This document shows positions 37,269-48,545 of a stretch of 64,000 nucleotides of DNA, piece by piece; the first letter of the stretch is position 1, and every line of letters begins with the position of its first letter. The notes under the pieces were generated by a model, which worked only from the letters and a program-made list of their open reading frames with translations, was not told the DNA's origin and ran no database searches. This DNA comes from Sympetrum striolatum (Eukaryota > Arthropoda > Insecta > Odonata > Libellulidae), in contig OX388350.1 in NCBI GenBank assembly GCA_947579665.1, positions 30,971,393 to 31,035,392 on the forward strand. Reading direction: 5' to 3'. Position numbers and translations under genes: made by a program.

Positions 37269-37576
37269 TACCAATTTTCCTCGAGAGATGGTATTAGCAG
37301 CGAAGATTGTACATACAAAAGTTCCAATTTTCCTCAAGAGATGGCATAAGTGGCGAAGTTTATAAACAAGAGTTCCAATTTTCCTCAAGAGATGGCACTA
37401 GTGGCGAAGTTTATAAACCCAAGTTCCAATTTTCATCAAGAGATGGCATTAGTGGCGAAGTATATAACCAAAAGTTCCAATTTCACTCAAGAGATGGCAT
37501 TAGTGTCGTAGTTTAGAAACCAAAGTTCTAATTTTCCTAATGCCATCTCTTGAGGAAAATTGGAACTTGGGTTTAT
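37269..37576 (+). repeat. 51-bp tandem repeat encoding a 17-residue unit, plus inverted partial copy
   Basis: Copies begin at about 37,269, 37,322, 37,373, 37,424, 37,475 and 37,526. All later spacings are exactly 51 bp, and the first is 53. A plus-strand frame at 37,307-37,516 reads the unit as KFQFSSRDGISGEVYKQ with few changes. Around 37,530-37,576 the sequence turns into an inverse copy of one unit. No start, signal or partner domain is evident. Confidence 0.88.
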
Positions 37577-37581
37577 AAACT

Positions 37582-39312
37582 TAAACATTCATGTACCAAT
37601 ATTGCATTAACTTTGATATTTTTCCTATTTATAAGTAACCTAACAGTTTCAAACTTTCATGTATGTAAAAAGGGTTTATTATATTGATTTTTAATAACGA
37701 AGCCACTCTTTGTTTCAAATGCCTTAGGAAAATAATGAAAATTAATTTCATTCCTTTCAAAAAAAAATCAAAATATAGCTCATTAATAATTTTTCGATTT
37801 TTTTATGAAACTTCCAGTTTAGCAGTTTTCGACTATGACATACGATTAGTAATATTTGCAATATTGTAAAATTAATCCTTATCACTGTCACCAAAATGTA
37901 AAAGTATCATTTAAAATTATGTCTTTGAATCGTGTTAAACTTGGGTCCTACAAATGATATTATAACTTTTTCATATTAATAAACCATTCTTAGCCTAACA
38001 ACTTCTCGAAGCAGGGTTACTAAATTCAAAAAGAAAATTATTTAAATATATTTATTGAGTTGCTCTTTGTTACAATATTGGAAATATGCAAACACAGATT
38101 TGATTTACAACAGATTAGCGGACGAGCATGTGTCTGAGAAAGACTACAAACACGCAAAAAATGTGTGGGAATCTTTTGTAGAAATTTCCCCTCTCCGGAA
38201 GTGATGTTTCCTCAAGTTTCTCGATTGAGTTTGTGTAATCATATGGGTAGACCCCCTTACGTGTGACTAGGTTTGTTTTATCACCGAATACCTTGCTAGT
38301 ACATTTAATTGTTTTTAAATTTGTTACCAGTGAAGCCAATGACCAAATACCTTGCTAGCACAATTAGAGAACATAGCAAAAGCTGGGGCCATATTCTGTA
38401 TCTCATTTCCCGTCGGTACGGTAGCCAAGCAGTCGGTTGGGATCGCAAACCGACTTATTATGCCATATTATGTAACTCATTTTCTGCATAAAGACCTGTG
38501 CGGTATTGAGACCTCGGTAAAGCTGTGGTGTCTCACATCCATTGGGCGTTATGAGAACATAGCAAAAGCTGAATGGTTTGTGTTTCTGAATAGCGTGCGT
38601 GTAGGATGCGTTAGATAGAGATTCACAAGTGCTGATACCTTCGAGAATACATTCAAAGTCTGCATATATTACATTCGGAACTGGAAATGAATGCCCGAGT
38701 TTGGTATATTTTAATATCCTAACCCCCTTGATAGGAAGCTCAATTCTCGCGGGTTTTTTACTATTACAGTTTCCTGTATGTGTCTCTAATTTTTTTCGTC
38801 ATGATAATGCATGAAGCATCGTTTGCAAATGTAAATTCTACGACATTTTTGTTATCTGAAGATGGAGTAGACTCTCAAAGTTTTAATCCAGCAATAATGA
38901 GCCGTGTTGTCATTTGTAATGTATAATAGGTCACGATGATCTGCGAGCTCGGGTTTTTATTGGATAGACATTGTTTTTTTCATCTAGCCCGAAAGCTTTT
39001 ATAGAAGTGTTATTTGTTCGCTCGAATTTAGGAATATCGGAGAGTTTGACTGGGTATTCAATACAATCTCAATCGTACCCATTGTCGAATTCAACTGTAT
39101 TATATTTGTAGACTCGTTGAGGGTCTTTATGTATGTTCTTTCCCCAAACCGCATATTTAAAACAAAAGTGATCGTCATTCCTAACATTTACAACAGATTA
39201 TCTGCTTGCGATCTTGGGTGGTAGGTCAATAAAGGTTGTTCCGCATAACGTAGTGTAATGATTAATTCGGAGTTCTAAACCCAAGATTTTACTCCGCGCC
39301 CACCCAGATGTT
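37582..39312 (-). repeat. Large inverted repeat, right arm
   Basis: Inverse counterpart of 27,655-29,450. It begins at TAAACATTCATGTACC (37,582) and ends near CCACCCAG (39,312). Its inner part is rearranged at about 38,289-38,570. Confidence 0.85.
38115..39312 (-). pseudogene. Protein-primed DNA polymerase B relic, right (inverted) copy
   Basis: On the minus strand the visible blocks are a degraded G-W-x-x-S-K-I-L-G-L-E-L start (about 39,280-39,312), ITFVLNMRFGERTYIKTLNE (38,999-39,187, same frame as the left copy's equivalent) and TRKGVYPYDYTNSIEKLEE (38,115-38,339). The C-x2-C/DHDHLTGKY block present in the left copy is missing here, replaced by rearranged sequence. It is less complete than the left copy and not functional. 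Confidence 0.8.
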
Positions 39313-39649
39313 GGACTTGTGAAATGTTTCCATTTTCCAGAATCTTGGATTGAAACCATGTAGTAAAACAATTTTCCCTATGTTTTGCTTCAATTAAGAA
39401 CCATTTTTCCCCCAATAGTTTTTTCTCTCTTCGTATTCTTAATAATTATCGCATACTATGACAAACAATAACTGCAGCGTTTATGAAATGCCCATTCATC
39501 GACACCTAAAAAAACACAATTAGTTATGTGAATGTTTACATAAATGCAGTTCCACATTTCACTAATAACTCACAAGATATAAAGAGAAATATGAATAAGT
39601 ATCCATTTCCTATGCGTTTTGGGCGAAAGCTTTCCTGCTTGAATTACCT

Positions 39650-39716
39650 AAAGGCAATTCTGTGTTTATGACATGGCTTTGGACTCCCCCTTTAGTCAAA
39701 TCCTGGTTACGTCCCT
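39650..39716 (-). mobile_element. hAT-like end fragment
   Basis: Read on the minus strand the segment is CAGGGACGTAACCAGGATTT, then a G-rich tract. This is the CAGGG...CCAGG style of hAT termini, distinct from the MITE family at 7,892. No partner end or target duplication was found. Confidence 0.45.
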
Positions 39717-39939
39717 GCTGTGATACATACCAAAAAAATGAAGAAATATATTTTTTGAGTGTATTGTGTAACATAGGATACATCCTAAACCACTTTACAA
39801 TTTTAGGTAAACATATAGGTAACAAAAAAGAAACCTGAGGCTTCGTGAAAGTGAAAGTTTAATTGTTAAAATAATCTTGCAGAAATTTATGTTAACCTTG
39901 ACAAAAGGGATTATTCCTCTGCCAACCTTTTGAATTAAG

Positions 39940-42600
39940 TAGACATTGTGTATTTGTAGATAGTGACATTTTCACTATGGAATTTTTACTGTGACAAACA
40001 TATGGATATAACTGTTAAGTGTGCTTATCTCATAGTAAACATACAGGTGGGTGCATTATGTATATTAGAAATGATATTAAATATGAAATAATAGAAAATA
40101 GAATTATAAATTTAAGTGTATGGATTTTAGGTATTAAGCTAAAAACATTGATAGGCATTTTTTATATCGATCACCATGATCATCAGTTTTATTAATTTCT
40201 TAGATGAATGGATAGTTGAAAAACTAGAGTGGTAAATGTATCCTGATTGGTGATTTTAATATTGACATGAAGAACTTTTCTACCTATTCTATTAAATTGA
40301 TAAATGTGATTCAAAGCATTGGTTTAAAGCAATTATTCAAAGACTTCATTAGAGCTACAAGAACAAGTAAAACAATGATTGACTTAGTAATTTGAAACCA
40401 AAAAAGTTATTGGTAAATAAACCTGCCATAACAAAAATTAGTGGCCATGAATTACTAACTATTGAATGTGAGTTTTTTAATGTTAATGAATACATACAAC
40501 ATTCAGTGGAACCAAGAGAAATTAAGTTATGGGATAAATGTAATATGGAGGAACTGAAAAGCTACCTAAAGACATGTAATTGGGGAAAGGTTAATCTGAA
40601 TTAAATATCAAATCAATTTGTGGGAAACCTATTGAATGCAGTTGATAAATTTGTACCAGTAAAAATAATCCATCAGAAAAATGGTAAAGATTTGTCTTGG
40701 TTTACTGATGAAGTGAAAAAAGTTTGTAAACTTAGAAATCTTGCATACCAAAGGGCAAAACTCACTAACAATACAGAAGATTGGAACAGTTATAAATCAT
40801 TAAGGAATAAGCGTGGGGTTATAATAGACAATGAAAAGAAAAGATACTTTGAAACTGACATTGAAAATTCAAAATACGAGCCAAAACAAATGTGGAAAAC
40901 TATTAAATTCTTAGATGGTTGTAAAATCGCAAAAGGGGATTCTCTGAAAGTAAACATAGTTGGTTATGAATCTTTAGCTGAAAATGATCGCCTGAATAAT
41001 TTATTTGTAAATAGTGTTGTAGATATTGTAAACTCTATACCCATGTTATCTCAAGCTGAAAAGCTTACTGTAAAGGATATCACATTTCAAAATCACAGTG
41101 TTAGTTTTTACAGTTCAAAGAGATAGTTTTATTTAAATTACACTAAGTTGTATGTTCCCTGAATAAGAAGAAAAGTGCACCTGATCACATTACAGCTAAT
41201 TTAATATCAGATACATTTGATGAATGAGGGGCTTTGTTGCTGAAGATTGTAAATATGTCAATCAGACAAGGTACTTTTCCTGAGTCCTGGAAGACATCTC
41301 TAGTTACACCTATTCCAAAGAAAAAAGAATCCTCTTGATTCCCAAGATCAGTAAATTGTTTACCAGTACATGAATTTTTTTAGGAATAATACTCCATGAA
41401 CAAATGATTGAATATTTGGAGAAAAATAACATATTATGCACAAATCAATCTGCCTTCAGGAAGACTTTTTCATGTGAAACTGCCATCCAACTTGTTTTAT
41501 CTAAATGGCAGATGATGGAAAGACTACAGTTTTAATTATGTTACATTTTAAAAGGGCTTTTGAAACTATTGACAGGGACCTACTGGTAGAAAAATTAACA
41601 AAATATGATTTGGAAATGCAGCTGTGGAACTAATAAAAAGCTATCTGAGCAATAGAAAAATAAAAACAAGGTATAACAACTTAACCTCAGGTGAAATTTT
41701 CAACAATTTGGGTATTCCTCAAGGGGCAATTATGGGGCCATTACTATTTATCCTTTAAATTAATGATCTTTCATTGCAATTAAATTATGTATTTGTAATT
41801 TTTTTTGCCGATGACACATTAATATCTGCATCTGAGGGGACCTATGAAGAAGTATGTAATAAAATCAATTCTGCCCTTGCCAACTTGAGCACCTGGCTTA
41901 AGCTAAACAAACTCAAGCTGAATGTGAGCAAGACCAAATGCTTATTAATTATACCATCAACCATAAGAAAGAAAGAAATTCTAGATGACCAAAATAGACC
42001 CTTGATCCTTTTTGATAGTAGTGCGCTAGATTTTGTGAGTGAAATAAAATATCTAGGAATATTTATAGACTCCCATTTGAATTTCAAGAGTTATGTAGAC
42101 TATATTGTAACAAAATAGGCAAACAAATTAGGTATTTATCAAGAATAAGCAGAGACTTAAGCCCATTGACAAAGAGTCTCATATACAAAACAATTATTTC
42201 TCCCCACTTTGATTATTGTTCTTCAGTTATGTATGGAATCTGTAAAAACAACATGAAAAAATAACAGAAGCTACAAAATAGGGCAATGAGAGTCATTCTA
42301 GGATGTGGAAAATACACTCCAATTCAAACAATGCTGAACGCCCTTCAGTGGAGGAAAATTGAAGAAAGAATTTCTTTACATGTACTATAGTTAGTGCATA
42401 AAACGTTACATGAAAGAATACCAAACTACTTATGTAAAGAGATAACATGTAATAGTGACTATCATAAATATGCAACTAGACAGCAATCAAATTTAAACAT
42501 TCATAAGTTTAAAACTAATTTCTCAAGGAAATCATTAATAATTAATTGGTTTAATCTTTTTAATAGTCTTCCTGAATAAATTAGAAAATGAAAAAGCATT
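39940..42600 (+). pseudogene. Non-LTR retrotransposon relic 2 (endonuclease and reverse transcriptase)
   Basis: The endonuclease remnant reads GGCIMYIRNDI and GDFNIDMKNFS (about 40,050-40,275). The linker frames at 40,392-41,126 follow. The RT shows FKRAFETIDRDLL (about 41,550), GIPQGAI-like sequence (about 41,715) and FADDTLISASEGTYEEV (41,800), the last being the catalytic x-A-D-D box. WLKLNKLKLNVSKTKC (41,890) and the 3' block HKYATRQQSNLNIHKF with FNSLPE (42,460-42,579) end it. The order fits CR1/L2-type LINEs. Stops and frameshifts split it into at least five frames. It has fewer lesions than relic 1, so it probably inserted later. Confidence 0.88.
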
Positions 42601-42718
42601 TAGAAGGGTATGTGCAAACACGGTAAAAATATGTAAATGTTTTTAAAGCAGGTTCAAATACTTTGTTCAAATATTTGCTAATGAATGTTTATTATCATAT
42701 TATGTATTATTTATATTA

Positions 42719-42795
42719 TTGTATGTATGTATTACCTATTATATTATTGTATGTATGTATTATCTATTATATTATTGTATGTATATTATGAACAT
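42719..42795 (+). repeat. Short AT-rich tandem repeat
   Basis: Two to three copies of a unit of about 33 bp containing GTATGTATGTATTA and CTATTATATTATT follow the LINE relic. Confidence 0.7.
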
Positions 42796-42820
42796 ATACT
42801 TACTTACTGACATTTTTTCC

Positions 42821-42909
42821 ATGGCATTTTCACCAGTGGCATTTTTACCGTGGCATTTTTACCCATGGCATTTTTACCCGTGGCATTTTTACCGTGACAT
42901 TTTTACCTG
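42821..42909 (-). repeat. Array of GTGGCATTTTTACC units (right, inverse of 24,253)
   Basis: Six near-identical copies of the 14-15-bp unit lie here on the opposite strand from the array at 24,253-24,366. Confidence 0.82.
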
Positions 42910-43004
42910 GATTCATGAATCTCAAGCCCGAATTCAAAAATTTTAGTCAGGGCAGAGAAATGAAAATCGCGAGGAGTCAAAATGACACCATCGGTAGTTC
43001 TTGT

Positions 43005-43857
43005 GTTAGAGATCCGGTCTGACGGTTAGCAGCCGTTTCATAAAGTTAGTATCCCTGAAATTAATTTTAATTGTTCAAGAAAGGTAACTGAATTTAAATT
43101 TGAGACATAAGTTTGATATTTATCTGAGAAAATAATTGGAAGAACGATTTATAATGATAAAAACTTATAAGTTGGTAACCCTGCTGAAAGTGGTTTTATG
43201 TATTTATAAATGATACGAAACCATTTTGCTTGGACGAAAACACAAGGTTGAAATTTTTCACGACATAATTCGAAAAATTCTTCCGCTATCGTATTCGCTT
43301 GTGGTTTTTCCCGAGGCGCAAACAAGTGGTTTTATATGCTTTCCGTCAGATGGCATAGCAATTTTGACGTAAAGTTACTGACTTTTATCAACTATTCGGA
43401 CTTTCTACCACTTATTCCGAAAATATGAATTTCATTGGTCTAGTTTGAGTATGAAAAACATTGCAGAGTATAAAACTCTGCAGATTTAGGACATCGGACC
43501 GCGTTTTGTTTAATTAATTAAAATTTAAACAAATTATGAGGTAAAACATCTTATCAGCACTTCCACAAAAGTCACATTATGAAGTTCTGCAAAATATACA
43601 TCTTTGCAACTTAGGAAAGTATTTAATTACGAATTTTAAAAGTAGGCGGTCAAAATGACCGCCACCGTCCTTCTAGGTATAACTTTGTGTAAAATCTAAC
43701 ACATAAGTATAAACAAAATTTTCATTATATCGTATTAAATTTGGGATCAAATTGAACAAAGTCAAAGAGTTGCAAAAAATTCAAAAAATATTTAGTTAGA
43801 AAATTTTGAAGTTAAACTATGAAAATGGTCAAAATGACCGCCGCCGTCCTTCTAGTG
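43005..43857 (-). repeat. Long piggyBac-type terminal repeat, right copy
   Basis: The unit ends CCGTCCTTCTAGTG immediately before TTAA at 43,858-43,861. It carries both GGTCAAAATGACC subterminal blocks (43,646-43,675 and 43,827-43,855). It is the inverse of the left copies over about 850 bp and lacks both the Helitron and the palindrome. Similarity with copy 1 resumes past the palindrome in the GAGTCAAAATGAC segment at 42,974, so the original repeat was longer. Confidence 0.8.
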
Positions 43858-43861
43858 TTAA

Positions 43862-44734
43862 CTTGATTAAGGTCTTTGTAGGCAAATCGGCACTCTAGCA
43901 GTCCTGGGTAAATTATGGTATACTGCAAATTAAACATGGCAATAGCTTCTTTAAGAGGCAACGGAAAATATCTTTTATGACTATTAGAGAATAGAAACAT
44001 AAGTTTCTGAAGCTGGTGGTATTAAATGAAAGATCCATTCATTTCTATGAGTTCAGACAAGAAATTTGGAGAATATGATGGCCTGTTTTTAAGTACAAGT
44101 TTTGGGGATAATTATTTTAGATTTTTGCTCCATTAGTTCTATAATAATTCCTTTATAATTAGATAGATGGAAATTAAACTTGATTATGGGACTAATGTAG
44201 CGACTAAAGGCCTATTTAAAACTAGTGGTAAGAAATTGTAATGTGCTCTGGCATCGAACCTAGGAACAGCATGGTCTTATTTCATTTTTTATCTTAAACA
44301 GATTCTTAATATAAATCTTCTAGCTGAGCGAGAACTTCCTATCATTTTGATAAGTGCATCAATAAAAAAAGAAAAACTACCTCAATGTATTTTAAAGGGC
44401 AGATTTATGGATCATCCTAGCATCAAACCCAGTATCTTTTACGTGAAAGTCATTTATGTTTTCGATAGATCATGACCATATATATAGGTTCCTTGAGTTT
44501 TTATTTTCTACCTATCCGGGAAGTATTTTTAAGAAATTCCCAAAAATCAAAGCAATGCTTTTAAACGGGAAAAATGGGCCCTTTTAAAGGGGCCCTCTGG
44601 AATCGAACCCATGACACTGAGATTCAAAATTGCAATTTTTCTGGTGGTTACATGTTATGGCCAATACGCCGTAAAAATTTCAAATCAATGAAGCTTGTGG
44701 TTTAGCCTGTGAATTAGTATCCTATCTGGGTATA
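43862..44734. other. Spacer between two transposon blocks
   Basis: No gene was found. A motif like CTCTGG(C/A)ATCGAACC recurs near 44,247, 44,413 and 44,589, suggesting a weak tandem duplication of about 170 bp. Confidence 0.35.
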
Positions 44735-46079
44735 TACAGTGAAACCTCTGTTCACGGACACCTCTGACTTACGGACACCTCCGACTTAAGGACAGTATTC
44801 AATTCCCCGGCAGAAGGATGTGCATTTGTATAGGGATCAAACCTCTAGTATAAGGACACTCCCACTTACGGACACCTTGTTGGGCATATTTTTTCTCTTA
44901 TACGGACACTATCGCCATGGGTTTTCTGAGCCATCCCTCTAAAATAGAAAGTATTTTCCTCTAAAAATATCGTTTATGAATAGCTGGGGGAAAGAGGAAG
45001 TCAAAAATGGTCAAACCAGTGAAAACGCATCAATGCGCATATTAGGAAATGAACGAAAGGGTGTCCTGGAATGCATTCTTGGAAATGCTAATCCCCAAAT
45101 GAAAGAGCACCTCGGCCAGACGCGCGTAGGATGTGCGTTGCATATGATTCATACGCGTTGGATGTAAAACTTTAAGGGCTATTGACAGATCATGCACTTT
45201 CAGTACCAGAGCATATTTTTAGGAATTTTCACTGGGCGACACTGAAACTGCTTCAACCCCTGAACCCCCTCCACCATTTAATACCCCATTAAAATGACCA
45301 AAAAGTCCATCTTCTGATCTGTGGCTGTTTAGTGTCAACTTTACTGCTGCTGCGGGAAACAAAAGTTGGCCCTTTATAGAGCCATCGAGTGGAAACATAC
45401 TATATGCCTTTCGGCATGAAATAAAAGATATAAAGATGTAATATCTTTAAAAAAATTAACTTGTAATGGAAAAAAATCTTCACTAAGAAAGGTTTGCTTA
45501 ATTAATAAATGCCTTGAAAATTATTTTCTTCTTGTCCTCGCAGCAATCATACTTTCGGATTCCTAATCGATTTCCTAGGTATTTCATGGTGCACTCACTA
45601 TCACCGCCCTCGTACACAGTCACATAAAGAAAAAGTAGCTGATTTGCACTCACAATAAATGATCTTCCACAAGATCTACCGCATGGAAACGATCGCCAAA
45701 CCTGGCGAGTCACACACTGAACTCAATTGTGAATAAATAAGAATTCTTTTGAAAGGAATATAAGGCCCACCACTCCACCACCTTCCCGAACTTTATCCCT
45801 GAAAAGAAACATTGTATCCAAACTATAACGTTTAACGCTTCCTGACTTCAGTTTAACATGGGAACTTAAGTTTTTACTCTTTTTTGCCGTCACCTAGTAC
45901 CTACTGTCAGTGAGCGACAAAATCTTGGCACTATATTGTCGACATTCGTGTCGCCTACTTTGCATGTTATATTACGAACTGTTCAGTACCTTTCGAACCT
46001 CTCCAACTGTGCCACCTTGCCGTCACTTGTGCGTTCATACTGTTTTCGTTGCTAGGAAACATCTCGCTTATATCACGCG

Positions 46080-48237
46080 ATGCGGAAGGGAAAAAGTCTT
46101 TCCTTAAGAGAGAAAGTGCTGCTGTTGGAACATGCTGATAGAGAAAAGAGTGGTGTCCGTAAATTAGCGGTTCATTTTGGTGTGAGTAAGACTCAAATCG
46201 CTGATATTCTGAAGCAGAAGGAGACCATCATGAAGTTGTGGACGGAAAATCATAACGAAAACGTTAAGAAAGTGATTCCATCGGGAAACAAATTGGATGC
46301 TATTCTCTTCGAGTGGTTCACAAAAGTGAGAGCAAATAATTTGCCAGTCTCCGGACCACTTTTACAAGAAAAAGCCTTAAAGTTGCAGATGCCCTGGGTA
46401 TAGAGAACTTTAAGGCATCAAATGGGTGGCTGGAAAAATTCCGTTTAAGACATAATATCGTTTTTAAAGCTGTGTGCGGAGAAGCTGCAGAGGTGTGCAA
46501 AGAAAGTGCTACGGAGTGGATTGAAAGGTTGCCTGCCCTGCTAGAAAACTTCGAACCCAGGGACATCTACAATGCAGATGAAACAGGATTGTTTTTTAGG
46601 GCCTTACCTAACAAAACCCTGGCCCTGAAATCAGAAAAATGCTCTGGAGGGAAGGGGTCTAAGGAGAGGCTTACAGTCTTACTTGGCGCAAATATGGAAG
46701 GTAATTTTCTGAGACCGCTGGTGATAGGAAAAGCTGAAAATCCAAGGTGCTTCAAAGGAGTGAGTAAAGATAAACTACCCATTACTTGGAAATCAAATAA
46801 GAAGGCTTGGATGAGTACGGAGATAATGACCGAGTGGTTGCAAAATCTCGATTAAAAAATGGGAAAGGAAAAAAGAAAGATTTTACTATTTCTTGACAAT
46901 GCTCCTTGTCATCCCAATTTAAAGCTAAAAAATATCAAGTTAATTTTTTCCCTCCGAAGACTACGAGTGTATTACAACCAATGGACCAGGGCATCATTAA
47001 AAGTCCTCTACAGACAGTTAATTTTAAAAAATATGCTTTCTCAAGTTGACCAGGGGTATTCCCACACTCGTGTGGGGAAGTCCATTACTGTTCTTGACGC
47101 AATATTTTGGATTGATCGAGCAATCAAAAACATAAAAAGTTCAACCGTATGTAATTGTTTTGCTAAATCGGGCTTCTGTAACAATGAATTATCACCAGAG
47201 GTGGACGATGTTACGAATGGTTTGCAGTTAGAAATTTTGTTAAATGTTGCGGGCGAAAGTACTGAATATGCGAGCATCGATTCTAATTTGTTGACAGTGG
47301 ACCACGAGGTTAACATGGAAGAAATAATTAAAAGTACTCTTGATGAAGGAGACGATGAAATCAGTGAAAGTTATGACAGTGAGCCTGAGCCTATAGTGGA
47401 AGAGATGCTTGTGGTGACGTATGCCGATGCGTTGCATCAAATTGAACTGTTAGGCGGGTTACACACTGGTGTCCCGCGACACGTGTCCCATGAGACATGT
47501 CGCGGGACACTCATGTCTCAACAGAACCAACCCGTGTATTCAAATTGGGACTTACACACTGAGTGAGACATCGGTAAGACGGGACATCCGTGTTCCATGA
47601 ACATGTCCCATGAAACCGGTTGGTCGGTGTTTGGTGAGACATGTCGCGGGACAAGCCCGTCTGGCGCATGCGCACTGGCGCACATCTTCGAGCAACGAGG
47701 TGTACTTAGGGTTGCCAACTCCTTAAACGTCGATTCCGGGAGTTTTCCGTTCCAAGAGATGGAAATTTCGGGAGATTCCGGCAGGTTAAGTTTAGAAATA
47801 ATTCAGCTACCGTATAATGTACATATATTCATCATTTATAAACACCATAATTTTGCTACTTGATCTTACTTAAACTTTCTATTTATAAGCCTAAGCCGTC
47901 GATGTCGTCTTCTGACTAGGGCAAGTAACAAAAATGCGTCTTCTTCTGAAGACATCTTGCACGACCACAGCACATCAGGTAAATGGCAAGAGACATGAAA
48001 CATGGGACATAAACACGAAACATGCATGTCGCATTCAATTTCATACGACACGACATGTTTCATGAGACACGTGTCGCGGGACACCAGTGTGTAACCCGCC
48101 TTAAAGAAATTTTGCATTTCAAAAGGCAACAGCGAGGCATTAAGTAGCCTTATTGATGTACAATTAAATTTTGAAAAAGAATTTGTTACAAAAAGAAATA
48201 AGCAAACCAAAATCAACGATTTCTTTACGCCTAAGTG
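46080..48237 (+). pseudogene. Tigger transposase relic (CENP-B HTH plus DDE domain)
   Basis: From ATG 46,080 the relic shows a CENP-B N-terminal HTH (REKVLLLEHADREKSGVRKL), the HTH_Tnp_Tc5-like part with NGWLEKFRLRHNIVFKAV, then the DDE_1 domain: YNADETGLFF, a G-x-K-x-R-x-T-V segment, LLFLDNAPCHPN and, in another frame, TSVLQPMDQGIIKS. All three acidic positions remain. Lesions include a frameshift near 46,390, a TAA at 46,854-46,856, two compensating shifts near 46,950-47,020, and the MITE at 47,453-48,100. After the MITE the frame resumes with KKFCISKGNSEAL and ends KQTKINDFFTPK, a typical Tigger tail. Confidence 0.93.
47453..48100. mobile_element. PIF/Harbinger-like MITE with TTA duplication
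   Basis: Inverted ends of about 45 bp begin GGCGGGTTACACACTGGTGT. The 3-bp direct repeat TTA flanks the 648-bp unit (47,450-47,452 and 48,101-48,103). TWA duplications are typical of PIF/Harbinger. The interior repeats CATGTCTC and TGTCGCGGGACA motifs and has no transposase. It splits one TTA leucine codon of the Tigger transposase. Confidence 0.88.
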
Positions 48238-48545
48238 AGCAATGTATTTTTATGTATACATATTGAAATGTGTTAATGTTTCGAGAATTTTTAATATACG
48301 TACATATGCGAATAAATGCATTACGTTATTTATTGTTTCCAATTTTTTATTAATTATGAAGTATTGATATTTGAAATAAAAGGATTTCTTTCAGCTGAAT
48401 TAAATTACTACAGTATAATATTTTCATGGTTAAATAAAGCGTAAAATGAGGTTTTCTTTGGCTCACCTTCAACTTACGGACACCTCTCACTTACGGACAC
48501 ATTTTCTAGGACCATTGATGTCCGTAAGTGAGAGGTTTCACTGTA

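Larger units (their letters stand above)
44737..48543 (+). mobile_element. Tigger/pogo DNA transposon, complete ends, 3.8 kb
   Basis: The ends read CAGTGAAACCTCTGTTCACG and its near inverse, finishing GAGAGGTTTCACTG. A TA flanks each side (44,735-44,736 and 48,544-48,545). A CTTACGGACACC motif is repeated just inside both ends. The plus-strand interior holds a CENP-B-type/DDE transposase gene (46,080-48,237), broken by mutations and by a MITE. The 1.3 kb ahead of the gene has no convincing coding sequence. Confidence 0.93.

Noticed and set aside
44976..45167. A 63-codon frame as a Tigger accessory gene
   Set aside because: No similarity to known Tigger products; it lies in the transposon's untranslated leader and is short.
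47866..48216. Minus-strand 116-codon frame
   Set aside because: It runs across the MITE border and antisense to the Tigger C-terminus, so it is an artefact of the insertion.
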